Positions 30,174 to 41,559 are shown, counted from the stretch's first letter. The stretch is DNA of 64,000 nucleotides from Erpobdella octoculata (GCA_963978895.1 OZ022243.1:4552120-4616119), one strand, 5' to 3'. Notes: generated from the sequence alone by a model not told the origin. A program made the numbers and translations.

Positions 30174-30830
30174 CTTTTTATCAATTCTATTTTGTTTGTA
30201 TATTTATAAAAAAAACCATAATAATAACAAAACTTTTTTATTAAAACATTCAAAAAAAAATATTGTCTTCTAGATTTCCTGGAAGCAAAAATGTCAATAA
30301 TTTGGTCAGTGTTTGTACCGACAGACATATTAGAATATTTTCGTTCAATATGTAAAATTGCCACAATGTTTAGAGGTGTTTGGCTCATTGTACTCCGTAA
30401 ACATGTTTTAATGCATTTGAGCGTGCTGAAGGAACGTTCGGTAGAACAAGATGTGGCTGGAAAACTGGTAGAACAACATGAAGGTCATTGTTGTAAAGTA
30501 TTGAGACAACATCGGCTGCGGTTGCTTGTGAACCTGCTTTAGTAGTGTGATCAGTGAGAAACTTAGAGTAGATTAACTTTTCCGTCTTAAGCAAGTCGTG
30601 ATCCAGTTCATACCGCGAGGCAATTTTTTTATAGTGTCCGTCTGATGCATAAGATTTAAGAATGACAGATCCTAGTGAGCACAGCGTGTTTCGGTCGTTT
30701 CCACTAAATCGGAAGTCTAATTCACCAATAACTTTATCCAGACTAAAATAATACGTCGATATTCTATGACAGTTTGAAGTAGTTGAGCGTTTGTTGCTGG
30801 CTCTTCGCCAACTAGAGCTTGTCTAATCCC
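30174..30830 (-). pseudogene. hAT transposase C-terminal fragment
   Basis: On the minus strand, frames around 30600-30240 encode DLLKTEKLIYSKFLTD and DVVSILYNNDLHVVLP, then after a frameshift STERSFSTLKCIKTCLRSTM and DQIIDIFASRKSRRQ. The ERSFS.LK.IK..LRSTM line is the hAT dimerisation-domain signature. Frameshifts make it dead. A closely similar piece lies in opposite orientation at 38725-39370. Confidence 0.8.
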
Positions 30831-30893
30831 ATACCAGACCAGCATGATAGTTCCATATGAACGTTCAAGAATATTTAAAAAAATAATAATTCA

Positions 30894-32806
30894 AAATGGT
30901 AGTATGCGGCAATACAGAGAGATTGACTAGCAGCCTAAGAGGGGCGTGGCTTAAGGCTAGACGTAAATCGCACTCAATTCCACATTTTCAATGTTATGTT
31001 GTTGATATTAATAAAAAGTGTCGCAAATAAAATGAATTGTTGATTTAGTTAGTTCAAAGTTAGTTTGAGTAAATTAGAATAAAACTTACTTATAATTAGT
31101 GAAATGAATTTGTGACTTCACATTCATGTTATTATTATTATTACTATTAAAATTATTACCCACTATTAAATATGTTCTTTTAAAGCCCTTTTCATCCATT
31201 TAAAATGACGAGAATTGTAATCAAAGAAATTATAAGTTAAAAAATAGATAAATAATAAAACAATCAGGATTAACTGGCCATTTCTAGCTATATAAAACCA
31301 TCTTCAGAACCTTGTGTTAGAGTCTTAAAACACCTGGTGTAAAGGACTATAAACTATTATAAAAAAACCTTGTGTTAAAACAATAAATTAAATATTATAA
31401 AAGTTGAAATAGTTTTGTTTAGACAGAGACATAGAATAGGAGCTAAGCTGAATCGAATTTTACTTAACAAATTAATACGGCTATTGACGGATGAAACATA
31501 TTAAAATTTAAGTTGAAACACATAAAGCGACGATATTATATGTAGCGGATTCAATAAAGCTGGTTTTATATATGTTACTAGCAGTGCCCGTAGCGCCTTC
31601 ACTCTCATGAAATTAGAGAATTTGAACCGTGCATCTATAGGTGTCGGCTCGGCCCGTCGACAACTTGGCCCAGCCCGTTTCAAAACCAAAATTTACAGGC
31701 CTAGAAATTCTATATATTTGATGAAAAACTTTAACCAGTCCCACCTTGACTTCAGGTTTGGCCCGGCCCGTCTGAAGACCCTAAAATCACTAAAATGTCT
31801 ATATGCTTAGTGAAAAACCTCGGCCCGTACCACCTTGATTTAAGGTTTAGCCTGGCCCGTAAAAAAACCCTAAAATAACGGCTTGGCCCGACCGGTAATA
31901 AACTGGACTCAGCTACTTTCAACCGGCACAAAACCTCAAAATACTAAGTTTTACATCTGTAATGCTTGCAGTTGTTGAGTAGCAGTTATTTTAAAATCAA
32001 ATAACCCTTATTTTGACCCCACATTTGAAGTCATGGAAACCAAAGTTTTAAAAAATGGTGAAACACGTATATCATTATTTTTAGAGTAGAAACTAAATAC
32101 TAATTTTTACTTTTGTAGCATTTACAGTTTTTGAGTAGCAGCTACTTTAAAAACCATATAACCCTATTTTTCACCCCACATTTGAAGTCCTGGAAACCAA
32201 ATTTTCAAAAATGCTAAAACCGTATTTTATTATTTTTGGAGTAAAAACTAAATACTAATTTTTACTCTTGTAACATTCACAGTTTTTGAGTAGCAACTAC
32301 TTTAAAAACCAAATATCCCAATTTTCCAACCCACATTTGAGGTCCGGGAAACCGAATTTTCAAAAAATGGTGAAACAAGTATCTTTTTATTTTTCAAGAA
32401 GAATCCATATACGAAATTTCAAAATCTCCTCATTTTTGGTTTTCGAGATATACATTGTTTTAGAAAAAAGGTTGTTTTCCAGTTTCTTTCTCTCAGGAGC
32501 AAAATTTTCAAAAATCCTTTCTTAGCGGATGCTTACGCAAGAAAAGTAATATAAGTTCCAAATTTCACGTTCCTAGGATGAGGCGTTTGAGCTCGGCGTT
32601 GATTATCAGTCAGTCAGGACATGTTCTTTTATATATATAGATATATAATAACATATATAAAACCAACTCGTCTCTCTGTTCTATAGCTTTTTAGTGCCAC
32701 ATTGAGAATAGCAATCACAAATATCTAAAGCAGAGCCTTAAGCCACGCCACTCTAAGGCCACTAGTATTGTTCTGTATTGCCGCATACTACCATTTAGAA
32801 ATATGC
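30894..32806. mobile_element. Mutator-like element, holding a Helitron and cutting a tRNA unit
   Basis: The ends (AAATGGTAGTATGCGGCAATAC at the left, reverse complement at the right to GCATATTTCTAAATGG) match the better preserved element at 53370-54835, which has a 9-bp target duplication. The outermost ~10 bases of the left end are lost. Both flanks are tRNA-Lys repeat-unit sequence; right after the element, 32807-32814 is the first 8 bases of a tRNA-Lys gene whose rest is missing. The Helitron-like element at 31578-32641 is nested inside. Confidence 0.65.
31578..32641 (-). mobile_element. Helitron-like element, uninterrupted twin
   Basis: A 1064-bp element with the same CTAG 3' end and TCTATATATATAAAAG 5' end (minus orientation) as the 18-kb copy, flanked by A and T. 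It contains three ~157-bp central repeats and only about two GTCA units near its 5' end. It lacks the LINE, so it is a natural empty-site reference. Confidence 0.65.
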
Positions 32807-33184
32807 AGCCTGGCACACTTGTTAAGATTATTTTTAGCATATTAAAATTTGACCACAATAGTGTATGATCAGTTTCAATAAGACATTGTTTCTTTTATTA
32901 ATAAATTAGAAATCTGTAATATAAACATATTAGTAAAAAAGGAAAATAATGAATGTCTAAAAATCAAAACCCGTAAAGTAATGTTTGTATACTAAACATT
33001 GAGCAAACCTTTTTGAACAATCCCAGAACAGCATGATTGTTCCATATGAAGGTTCAATAATAATTTAAAAAGTAATAATTCATTCGGATGAAAAAACTAC
33101 TTTCATGTAAGGACCCAGCAATATCGCCAAGGTTGGCCTAACAATGTAGTTTATCGGAGAGTTGGTCACAGCTTAAAAGTGATT

Positions 33185-33257
33185 CGCCCAACGTGGGGCT
33201 CGAACTGACGACCCTGAGATTAAGAGTCTCATGCTCTACCGACTGAGCCAGCCGGGC
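33185..33257 (-). pseudogene. tRNA-Lys (CTT)-like, altered T arm (version B)
   Basis: As the intact copies but with GTCAGTTCGAG replacing GTGGGTTCGAG in the T arm and GGCTGGCTCAG in place of GGCTAGCTCAG. The T stem loses two or three pairs. Box B is still mostly intact, so it could be transcribed, but the product would fold poorly. Confidence 0.7.
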
Positions 33258-33633
33258 ACACCTATTAAAATTATTTTTAGAATATTAGTATTTGTCCACA
33301 ATAGTGTATGATAATTTTCTATAGTACACGATTTGTTTTATTAATAAATTACAAATCTGTAATATAAACATTTTAGTAAAAAACGAAAATAGTAAATGCC
33401 TACAAACAAAAATCTGTTAAGTAATGTTTGCATACTAAACATTGAGCAAACCTTTTTGAATAATCCCAGACTAGCATGATTGTTCCATATGAACGTTCAG
33501 GAATGTTTTAAAAAGTAATGTTCTTCAGTTGGATGAACAAAACCACTTTCTCCATGTGAGGACCCAGCATGATCGACAAGGTTGGCCTAACAATGTAGTT
33601 TATCGGAGAGTTGGTCACAGCTTAAAAGTGCTT

Positions 33634-33706
33634 CGCCCAACGTGGGGCTCGAACCCACGACCCTGAGATTAAGAGTCTCATGCTCTACCGACTGAGCTAG
33701 CCGGGC
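33634..33706 (-). tRNA. tRNA-Lys-CTT: tRNA-Lys (CTT)
   Basis: Intact 73-nt body identical to the copies at 3136 and 4063, with anticodon CTT. It lies in the tandem array (version A). Confidence 0.95.
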
Positions 33707-34104
33707 ACACTTATTAAAATTATTTTTAGCATATTGGTTTTTGTCCACAATAATGTATGATAATTTTCTATAGAACATGATTTGTTTTATTAATAAATTA
33801 GAAATCTGTAATATAAATATATTAGTGAAAAAGGAAAATAGTAATGTCTACAAATAAAAACCTGTAAAGTAATGTTTGCATACTGAACATTGAGCAAACC
33901 TTTTTGGATAATACCAGACCAGCATGATTGTTCCATATGAACGTTAAATAATAATTTAAAAAGTAATAATTCATTCGGATGAACAAAACTACTTTCACTG
34001 GTTAGCTTACTACTACCTTTTTCCATGTAAGGACCCAGCAATATCGACAAGGTTGGCCTAACAATGTAGTTTATCGGAGAGTTGGTCACAGCTTAAAAGT
34101 GCTT

Positions 34105-34177
34105 CGCCCAACGTGGGGCTCGAACTGACGACCCTGAGATTAAGAGTCTCATGCTCTACCGACTTAGCCAGCCGGGC
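34105..34177 (-). pseudogene. tRNA-Lys (CTT)-like, altered (version B)
   Basis: Shares the disrupted T stem of version B and has an extra change in the D arm (GGCTGGCTAAG). Confidence 0.7.
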
Positions 34178-34574
34178 ACACCTATTAAAATTATTTTTAG
34201 AATATTAGTATTTGTCCACAATAGTGTATGATAATTTTCTATAGTACATGATTTGTTTTATTAATAAATTACAAATCTGTAATATAAACATATTAGTAAA
34301 AAACGAAAATAGTAAATGCCTACAAACAAAAATCTGTTGAGTTATGTTTGCATACTAAACATTGAGCAAACCTTTTTGAATAATCCCAGACTAGCATGAT
34401 TGTTCCATATGAACGTTCAGAAATGTTTTAAAAAGTAATGTTCTTCAGTCGGATGAACAAAACAACTTTCTCTGGTTAGCTTACTACTTTTTCCATGTAA
34501 TGACCCAGCATGATCGACAAGGTTGGCCTAACAATGTAGTTTATCGGAGAGTTGGTCACAGCTTAAAAGTGCTT

Positions 34575-34647
34575 CGCCAAACGTGGGGCTCGAACCCACG
34601 AGCCTGAGATTAAGAGTCTCATGCTCTACCGACTGAGCTAGCCGGGC
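34575..34647 (-). tRNA. tRNA-Lys-CTT: tRNA-Lys (CTT), slightly altered
   Basis: Normal T arm and anticodon CTT, but the 3' acceptor strand reads GTTTGGC, not GTTGGGC, and one base next to the anticodon stem differs (CTCAGGCTCGTGG). One acceptor pair is lost or becomes G-T-like. Possibly functional. Confidence 0.65.
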
Positions 34648-35045
34648 ACACTTATTAAAATTATTTTTAGCATATTAGTTTTTGTCCACAATAATGTATG
34701 ATAATTTTCTATAGAACATGATTTGTTTTATTAATAAATTAGAAATCTGTAATATAAATATATTAGTGAAAAAGGAAAATAGTAATGTCTACAAATAAAA
34801 ACCTGTAAAGTAATGTTTGCATACTGAACATTGAGCAAACCTTTTTGGATAATCCCAGACCAGCATGATTGTTCCATATGAACGTTAAATAATAATTTAA
34901 AAAGTAATAATTCATTCGGATGAACAAAACTACTTTCACTGGTTAGCTTACTACTACCTTTTTCCATGTAAGGACCCAGCAATATCGACAAGGTTGGCCT
35001 AACAATGTAGTTTATCGGAGAGTTGGTCACAGCTTAAAAGTGCTT

Positions 35046-35118
35046 CGCCAAACGTGGGGCTCGAACTGACGACCCTGAGATTAAGAGTCTCATGCTCTAC
35101 CGACTGAGCCAGCCGGGC
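35046..35118 (-). pseudogene. tRNA-Lys (CTT)-like, altered (version B)
   Basis: Combines the version B T-stem changes with the GTTTGGC acceptor change seen in the neighbouring copy at 34575, so the acceptor change spread between A and B versions, by conversion or unequal exchange. Confidence 0.7.
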
Positions 35119-35517
35119 ACACCTATTAAGATTATTTTTAGAATATTAGTATTTGTCCACAATAGTGTATGATAATTTTCTATAGTACATGATTTGTTAT
35201 TAAATAAATTACAAATCTGTAATATAAACATATTAGTAAAAAACGAAAATAGCAAATGTCTACAAATAAAAACCTGTAAAGTAATGTTTGCATACTGAAC
35301 ATTGAGCAAACCTTTTTGGATAATCCCAGACCAGCATGATTGTTCCATATGAACGTTAAATAATAATTTAAAAAGTAATAATTCATTCGGATGAACAAAA
35401 CTACTTTCACTGGTTAGCTTACTGTCTACCTTTTTCCATGTAAGGACCCAGCAATATCGACAAGGTTGGCCTAACAATGTAGTTTATCGGAGAGTTGGTC
35501 ACAGCTTAAAATTGCTT

Positions 35518-35590
35518 CGCCCAACGTGGGGCTCGAACCCACGACCCTGAGATTAAGAGTCTCATGCTCTACCGACTGAGCTAGCCGGGC
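35518..35590 (-). tRNA. tRNA-Lys-CTT: tRNA-Lys (CTT)
   Basis: Intact 73-nt gene, version A, identical to the consensus. Confidence 0.95.
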
Positions 35591-35989
35591 ACACTTATTA
35601 AAATTATTTTTAGCATATTAGTTTTTGTCCACAATAATGTATGATAATTTTCTATAGAACATGATTTGTTTTATTAATAAATTAGAAATCTGTAATATAA
35701 ATATATTAGTGAAAAAGGAAAATAGTAATGTCTACAAATAAAAACCTGTAAAGTAATGTTTGCATACTGAACATTGAGCAAACCTTTTTGGATAATCCCA
35801 GACCAGCATGATTGTTCCATATGAACGTTAAATAATAATTTAAAAAGTAATAATTCATTCGGATGAACAAAACTACTTTCACTGGTTAGCTTACTGTCTA
35901 CCTTTTTCCATGTAAGGACCCAGCAATATCGACAAGGTTGGCCTAACAATGTAGTTTATCGGAGAGTTGGTCACAGCTTAAAATTGCTT

Positions 35990-36062
35990 CGCCCAACGTG
36001 GGGCTCGAACCCACGACCCTGAGATTAAGAGTCTCATGCTCTACCGACTGAGCTAGCCGGGC
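35990..36062 (-). tRNA. tRNA-Lys-CTT: tRNA-Lys (CTT)
   Basis: Intact 73-nt gene, version A. The unit from 35518 to here is a near-perfect duplicate of the next, indicating a recent unequal exchange. Confidence 0.95.
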
Positions 36063-36434
36063 ACACTTATTAAAATTATTTTTAGCATATTAGTTTTTGT
36101 CCACAATAATGTATGATAATTTTCTATAGAACATGATTTGTTTTATTAATAAATTAGAAATCTGTAATATAAATATATTAGTGAAAAAGGAAAATAGTAA
36201 TGTCTACAAATAAAAACCTGTAAAGTAATGTTTGCATACTGAACATTGAGCAAACCTTTTTGGATAATCCCAGACCAGCATGATTGTTCCATATGAACGT
36301 TAAATAATAATTTAAAAAGTAATAATTCATTCGGATGAAAAAACCACTTTCTCCATGTAAGGACCCAGCATGATCGACACGGTTGGCCTAACAATTTAGT
36401 TTATCGGAGAGTTGGTCACAGCTAAAAATTGCTT

Positions 36435-36507
36435 CGCCCAACGTGGGGCTCGAACCCACGACCCTGAGATTAAGAGTCTCATGCTCTACCGACTGAGCTA
36501 GCCGGGC
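36435..36507 (-). tRNA. tRNA-Lys-CTT: tRNA-Lys (CTT)
   Basis: Intact 73-nt gene and the right-most unit of the array. The upstream-side spacer is cut short at about 36575, where unrelated sequence begins. Confidence 0.95.
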
Positions 36508-36726
36508 ACAATTATTAAAATTAGTTTTAGCATATTAGTTTTTGTCCACAATAATGTATGATAATTTTCAATAGCAAATATGAGCCACATAAACAAAGGT
36601 TTGGCTACGAATTAAAGAGTTATCTCCACTAGCAATATATGTTCATTGCTATGGGCACCTGTTAAATTTATTAATACAAAATACAGTAACAGAAGTCGAA
36701 CCATTCCGCAAAGCTTTAGATGCTAT

Positions 36727-38159
36727 CAGTGGCGTAGCGAGGGGGGGGGGCAGGAGGGGACAGTTGTCCCCGGGCGCAGGGCTGGAGGGGGCGCAATATC
36801 AGTGACCAAATTTTTTAAATAATTAAAAAAAAATTTAAATTTGTTGAGGATCTTTTCAAAAGTTCACAAACTTTTTGAACAAGACGTTCATTTTGACTAT
36901 TCTTTGTTATTATCATAGATATATATATATTATCATAGATATCTATGGTTATTATATACCATACCAACTATGTTAATGAACTACTAATCAATCATCAAAA
37001 AGAAAAGTTGTTTGGATTTTGCATTTCTTTTTTGAAGGAAAACAAATAAACAAAGTGAGTAGCAATGATTATTATTTTCTATTTATTAATATTGTATCTT
37101 ATATAAAAAGTTTTCTTAATTCCAGATATGTTTGAAAAAAGGCCTAGTGGAGCTCAGCGAAGAAAAAGAAAGGCAGATGAAATAAGAGAAGCTAGTAAGT
37201 CCAGCAAACTACTGGAATGTTTTTTGAAGAAGGCAAAGTCAACACCAGAAGAAAGCCAACAGCCTCAGGATACTGATGTTGATGAATTCAATGATCAACC
37301 AAGTGTACAGCAGAATCAACAAAACATAGAGAACAGTAGTAGTTTATCAACTTCATCTGACTCTGATGTAGAAATTGATATCATTTCTCATAGGCCAAAT
37401 CCAATTCCAGCTGTGCTTATGCTCTGCGACGTTGGCTATTTGGATTTCGACCAAACATCACGACTGCCTATAATTTCTCAACAGCTATGCACAGAAATGG
37501 TATCTCGAGGCTCTAAAGTATTTCAAAACAATAATGGTCCATTTGCTAAGAAAGACGGCCGTTCTATGACAAAGCCATGGTTCAAAAGGAGACTTGCCAA
37601 TGGAAAGGGTGATGAGGTAAATCGGGTCTGGCTAGTTTATTCACCATTGAATGAAGCAGCGTATTGTTTTTGCTGCTTGTTATTTCCCTCATCCAGCGCA
37701 AATAATAAATCATCTTTTGAATTATCTAATGGATTCAGCACGTGGAGGAAGCCCGAGAAACTAGCGGCTCACGAGAACAATCCTTGTGAGCGATCCTTCA
37801 GTAAATTAAAAATAATTCTTTCCTACCTTCGAGCATCCATGGGACAAGATAGACTTAGCGATCTGGCCCTAATGAGTGTGGAGAGGGAAGTTCTTGAACA
37901 GATTGATTTTGATGATATAATTAACCAGTTTGCTGCAGTAAAAGCAAGAAAAATAAATTTTGTTTAAAACTCAGCTCAATATGCATATAGAAATTTAAAT
38001 ACACTGAAATGCATGTATATAGGCGCCAGAGACTGTAGTCTACATGCAAATACTGAGTACGACAGTTATTATATTTTATGTAGTTCGACAGATTTTATGT
38101 AGGGGGGCGCAGATTTTGTGTTTTGTCCCCGGGCGCAGAAGACCCTAGCTACGCCACTG
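36727..38159 (+). mobile_element. hAT element (ZMYM1-like) with exact ends and 8-bp target duplication
   Basis: Ends are CAGTGGCGTAGC and GCTACGCCACTG. The 8-base target gatgctat is repeated perfectly at 36719-36726 and 38160-38167. At 1433 bp it is too short for an autonomous element. It contains one open frame (37128-37967) with the first and last parts of a transposase. Subterminal sequences share GGGCGCAG motifs. Confidence 0.9.
37128..37967 (+). CDS. Internally deleted hAT transposase (zinc finger plus dimerisation tail)
   Basis: 279 codons. Residues 1-75 are basic then acidic and low-complexity. Residues about 145-220 form a TTF-type zinc-finger region, with KPWFKRRLANGKGDEVNRVW, YCFCCLLFP and FSTWRKPEKLAAHENN. 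At about residue 221 the frame jumps directly to the hAT C-terminal dimerisation region (CERSFSKLKIILSYLRASMG, then RLSDLALMSVE and FDDIINQFAAVKARK). The RNase H-like catalytic core between them is missing but the frame is kept. A DNA-binding, dimerising protein without catalytic core could act as a repressor of related elements; that is inference. The stop follows soon after the dimerisation domain. Confidence 0.8.
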   Translation: MFEKRPSGAQRRKRKADEIREASKSSKLLECFLKKAKSTPEESQQPQDTDVDEFNDQPSVQQNQQNIENSSSLSTSSDSDVEIDIISHRPNPIPAVLMLCDVGYLDFDQTSRLPIISQQLCTEMVSRGSKVFQNNNGPFAKKDGRSMTKPWFKRRLANGKGDEVNRVWLVYSPLNEAAYCFCCLLFPSSSANNKSSFELSNGFSTWRKPEKLAAHENNPCERSFSKLKIILSYLRASMGQDRLSDLALMSVEREVLEQIDFDDIINQFAAVKARKINFV

Positions 38160-38167
38160 GATGCTAT

Positions 38168-38689
38168 TCAAAGTCTGTAGAACTTTCTGGAGGCTAGCCC
38201 TAAATACCTAAAAGACACGCTGTTTTACATAACGTTACGTTTGACGGTGAAAAATGTCACAAACACTTAAATTTCAAAATTTGAAGAGGTGGTCATGTAG
38301 ATATGATTCAGTAAAAGCCGTGGTAGAGCATTTGCCTAATATCATAACTATTTCATAACGGCCTTGCTTACTTTGACAAATGATTACGATCCAAAACGTT
38401 AATAAGCAGTACAGCCTTACTGACTGCAATATGTGACTTTGATTTTTTTATTTGGGCTAGTTGTGTTAAAAGTGATATTATCAAGCACAAATAGTCTCAG
38501 CAGATATTTACAGGGAAAAACTGTCGACGTGATAAAAACAAAGAAAACAGCCACAGCAACCAGAGACACTCTCCATCAATGTAGAAATGAAGAGCACTTT
38601 GAACATGTTTGGATCTACACTGATAACCTTGCGCAAAGTTAAAAGGTAGTTATCCACGACTCACGATTCTTGTTTAAAGAGACAAGAGT
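38168..38689. other. Interval between hAT remains
   Basis: No exon recognised. A 69-codon frame at 38433 has no family features. Confidence 0.4.
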
Positions 38690-39540
38690 TGGAAGGAAAA
38701 GACAAGTTTCTTGTAGAAACCAAGCCCTAGTTGGCGAAGAGCCAGCAACAGACGCTCAACTACTTCAAACTGCCGAAGGCTGTCATAGAATATGGACGTT
38801 TTATTTTAGTCTGTATAAACTTATTGGCTAATTAGACTTCCGATTTAGTGGAAACGACCGAAACACGCTGTGCTCACTAGGATCTGTCATTCTCAAAACT
38901 TATGCACCAGACGAACACTATAAAAAAATTGCCTCGCGGTATGGACTTGATCACGACTTGCTTAAGACGGAAAAGTTAATCTACTCTAAGTTTCTCACTG
39001 ATCGCACTCCTAAAGCAGGTTCACAAGCAACCGCAGCCGATGTTGTCTCAATACTTTACAACAATGACCTTCATGTTGTTCTACTACCAGTTTTCAATCA
39101 AGTTGCTAATATTTTGTCCGCAATTCCAGCCACATTTTGTTCTGCCTAACGTTCCTTCAGCGCGCTCAAATGCATTAAAACATATATACGGAGTACAATG
39201 GGCCAAACACGTCTAAAAAGTGTGGCAATTTTACATATTGAACGAAAATATTGTAATATGTCTTTCGGTACAAATACTGACTAAATTATTGACATTTTTG
39301 CTTCAAGGAAATCCAGAAAACAATATATTTTAAATGTTTTCATAAAAACGTTTCGTTACTATTAAAGTTTTTTTTTTTATAAATATACAAACAAAATAGA
39401 ATTGATCAAAAGATGATTTATTATAACGTCAATGTTCATTTATCCCTAATTTTTGAAACACCTCCAGCATTTGGCAATAATTATTTCCAACCCCCTCCCC
39501 ACACTTTGATTAGCTCCCGTACGCCTCTGATTCCTGGTGA
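38690..39540 (+). pseudogene. hAT transposase fragment, inverted duplicate of 29310-30830
   Basis: The plus strand encodes GSVILKTYAPDEHYKKIASR, YGLDHDLLKTEKLIYSKFL and DVVSILYNNDLHVVLLPVF, matching the minus-strand fragment at 30240-30830. An in-frame stop occurs before LDFRFSGNDRNT and the dimerisation part is frameshifted. From 39380 to 39540 it matches 29310-29430 (GTACGGGAGCTAATC in reverse). It lacks the hAT insertion of the other copy. Confidence 0.75.
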
Positions 39541-41559
39541 GTGGATGGTGCGGGTACATCATTTCAAAAAATTTCTAAGGCTTTTACATATTCTGTCCTC
39601 TCAAAAATCTGATAACCGGGCGAGGGTAGTCGAAGGTACTATTTTTTAAATTTTATCAAATTTTTTTTGTAAACTTTTTTCTCAAAAAAGCTGATGACCG
39701 TTAAGTAGCCGTAGATACTTTAAAAAAAAAAAGATTTACCCCCAATTATGTTCATTTTACAAATACCGGGTATTCTACCTACAAACTATTTTATTGATAA
39801 TCTGGAGGGGAATGCATTTCCCCATCCGCTCTGGTTATTGTGGATCAATAATTGAGCTTATTAACTAAAATAAAAAACAACCAAATTAACTGTTTACAAA
39901 TTTTCAACAATTTTGTCATTGACCTGTCATTAAAACACGTATTCTTTATTTCATTATAAGCTGTAATTTTCAATTTTTTAGCTTTCAGATTCATTGATTT
40001 TTGTTAGCTAATTACCACCCACGTGCCAAGATAACCGACATTTTTGGACGTCAGCCACTTTAATTTCGGTCTCCATCAGAAAATTGTCGCATGAATGTCA
40101 TCTACCAATCAGAAAATTGCAAAGCCTTATCCTCAGGCCAATGAGATGTCGCACGATATGTTATTGGCTGCTGGCGATTTAAATTATTAACGAATGCTCT
40201 GGCCTGATTGAACGATTTGAATTTTTGAACCTGGTCGCGAGTGATTTGATTGGCGCCTTGGTCGTTGTCACTGCGCGTGATGACTCTATCTCGTGATCTT
40301 TCCTTGATTAAATTTAATAATAGATGATGTCACTCGCTTCAGCTATCCGTCACACCATTCGATCGCATTGGCAGCCCACAACCCCTCCTTGACTAAACAA
40401 CGCTTCGGTACTTTAATTACGACCAGGTAGCACTTCCGTTGCTACCGGTATTTAATCAATATATAATATCACCACACGGACTACGCACTCACTACCTGTG
40501 CTGAAGCAGCTTAATGCCACATCCCGTAGGTAGTTGCGCATCGTTAGTGACAAGTAAGTTTCTTGTAAAAAAAAAAACTGCTTATGAGATAAACATATTA
40601 CAAATTATTTCTGTAGTAGTAATAGAATGATATGTTATTGACAAAAATATTGCATCCGGTATTAATAAAACGTCTAAACAAACCTGCAAACGAAGCGAAC
40701 TTGCATCCTATTGCTTTTCGATACACGTTGAATTTTGAAAAAAAGAAAAGAAAAGAAAATCAAAACGACATCAAGTAAACACCGAACAAACCTAAGAAGA
40801 CAAAGGCACGATCCCAAAAAAAAAAACAACAAGCCAGAGAAGAAACACACAAAAAACTACAAAAAAACTTTTAGAACCACCACATAAACTACAACAAACA
40901 AAATTGCTTTTAGGGGCACACGCAAATAATCGTCAAACTTGTTTATTACTCCACTAATAAACCGATTGTTGTGGCAAGTAGCGACTCTCCTCTCGTCAAC
41001 TATGAACTATTCAAAATTGCTATACACATTCAACGAACAAGAAATATTTATATATACATAATAACACCATAATAATTCAACAGTCAACGATTGCACGAAT
41101 GTCCCATTTGCTTAATTATCACTATCAAGTAAAGTACATCGCTGTTCACAATCACACCTAACACAACAACCATAATAACGAAAAAAATAGAACTAATATA
41201 ACTGTCAAGCTCTTCAAACACTGAGACCAATCAAAGTCATTCATGCATGACGATCCACCAGCAAAATTCTTATAAAACTCTCTAAATCATCGAGGTTTAG
41301 AGCGGCAGAACAAAGCACAGACGAATCACGTGCGAGCAGCGAGCAGCCTCACATACTACATTACTACATGTGTCGGTGATTTAAAAACAAATTGGAAAGC
41401 ATTTACAGATACTAAAACGTCACTAAGTAACCCATAAAATTCATTCAAGTTAAACGGACAGATTGTATATGCTTAATAATAATAATAATAACAATAATAA
41501 CAATAATATAAGTAACGCAAACGGTCATTTCTTAACAGGATCTCATCATCGCTGAACTC
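39541..41559. other. Repeat remains, then 3' flank of the basonuclin gene
   Basis: 39541-39850 resembles 1190-1440 (shared lines ctgataaccg and GGGGAATGCATTTCCCCATC), so an old dispersed repeat is present. 40250-40570 is less AT-rich and ends with gacaa|gtaagttt, a possible plus-strand splice donor of an untranslated exon. Position 40942-40947 reads AATAAA on the minus strand, about 615 bases past the basonuclin stop, and may be its poly(A) signal. Confidence 0.4.

Larger units (their letters stand above)
32807..36600 (-). repeat. Tandem array of ~470-bp tRNA-Lys repeat units
   Basis: Eight tRNA-Lys genes all on the minus strand with start-to-start distances of 449, 471, 470, 471, 472, 472 and 445. 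Spacers are nearly identical and contain no protein gene. Intact (A) and altered (B) tRNA versions alternate B-A-B-A-B-A and then A-A, so part of the array repeats with a ~942-bp dimer period. An identical 99-codon artefact frame at 33790 and 34731, 941 bp apart, confirms this. Confidence 0.9.

Noticed and set aside
33587..36394. Repeated 80-126-codon minus-strand frames in the tRNA-Lys array
   Set aside because: They lie in the spacer and across the tRNA genes of the repeat unit; identity between them follows from DNA repetition, and no domain, signal or splice support exists.
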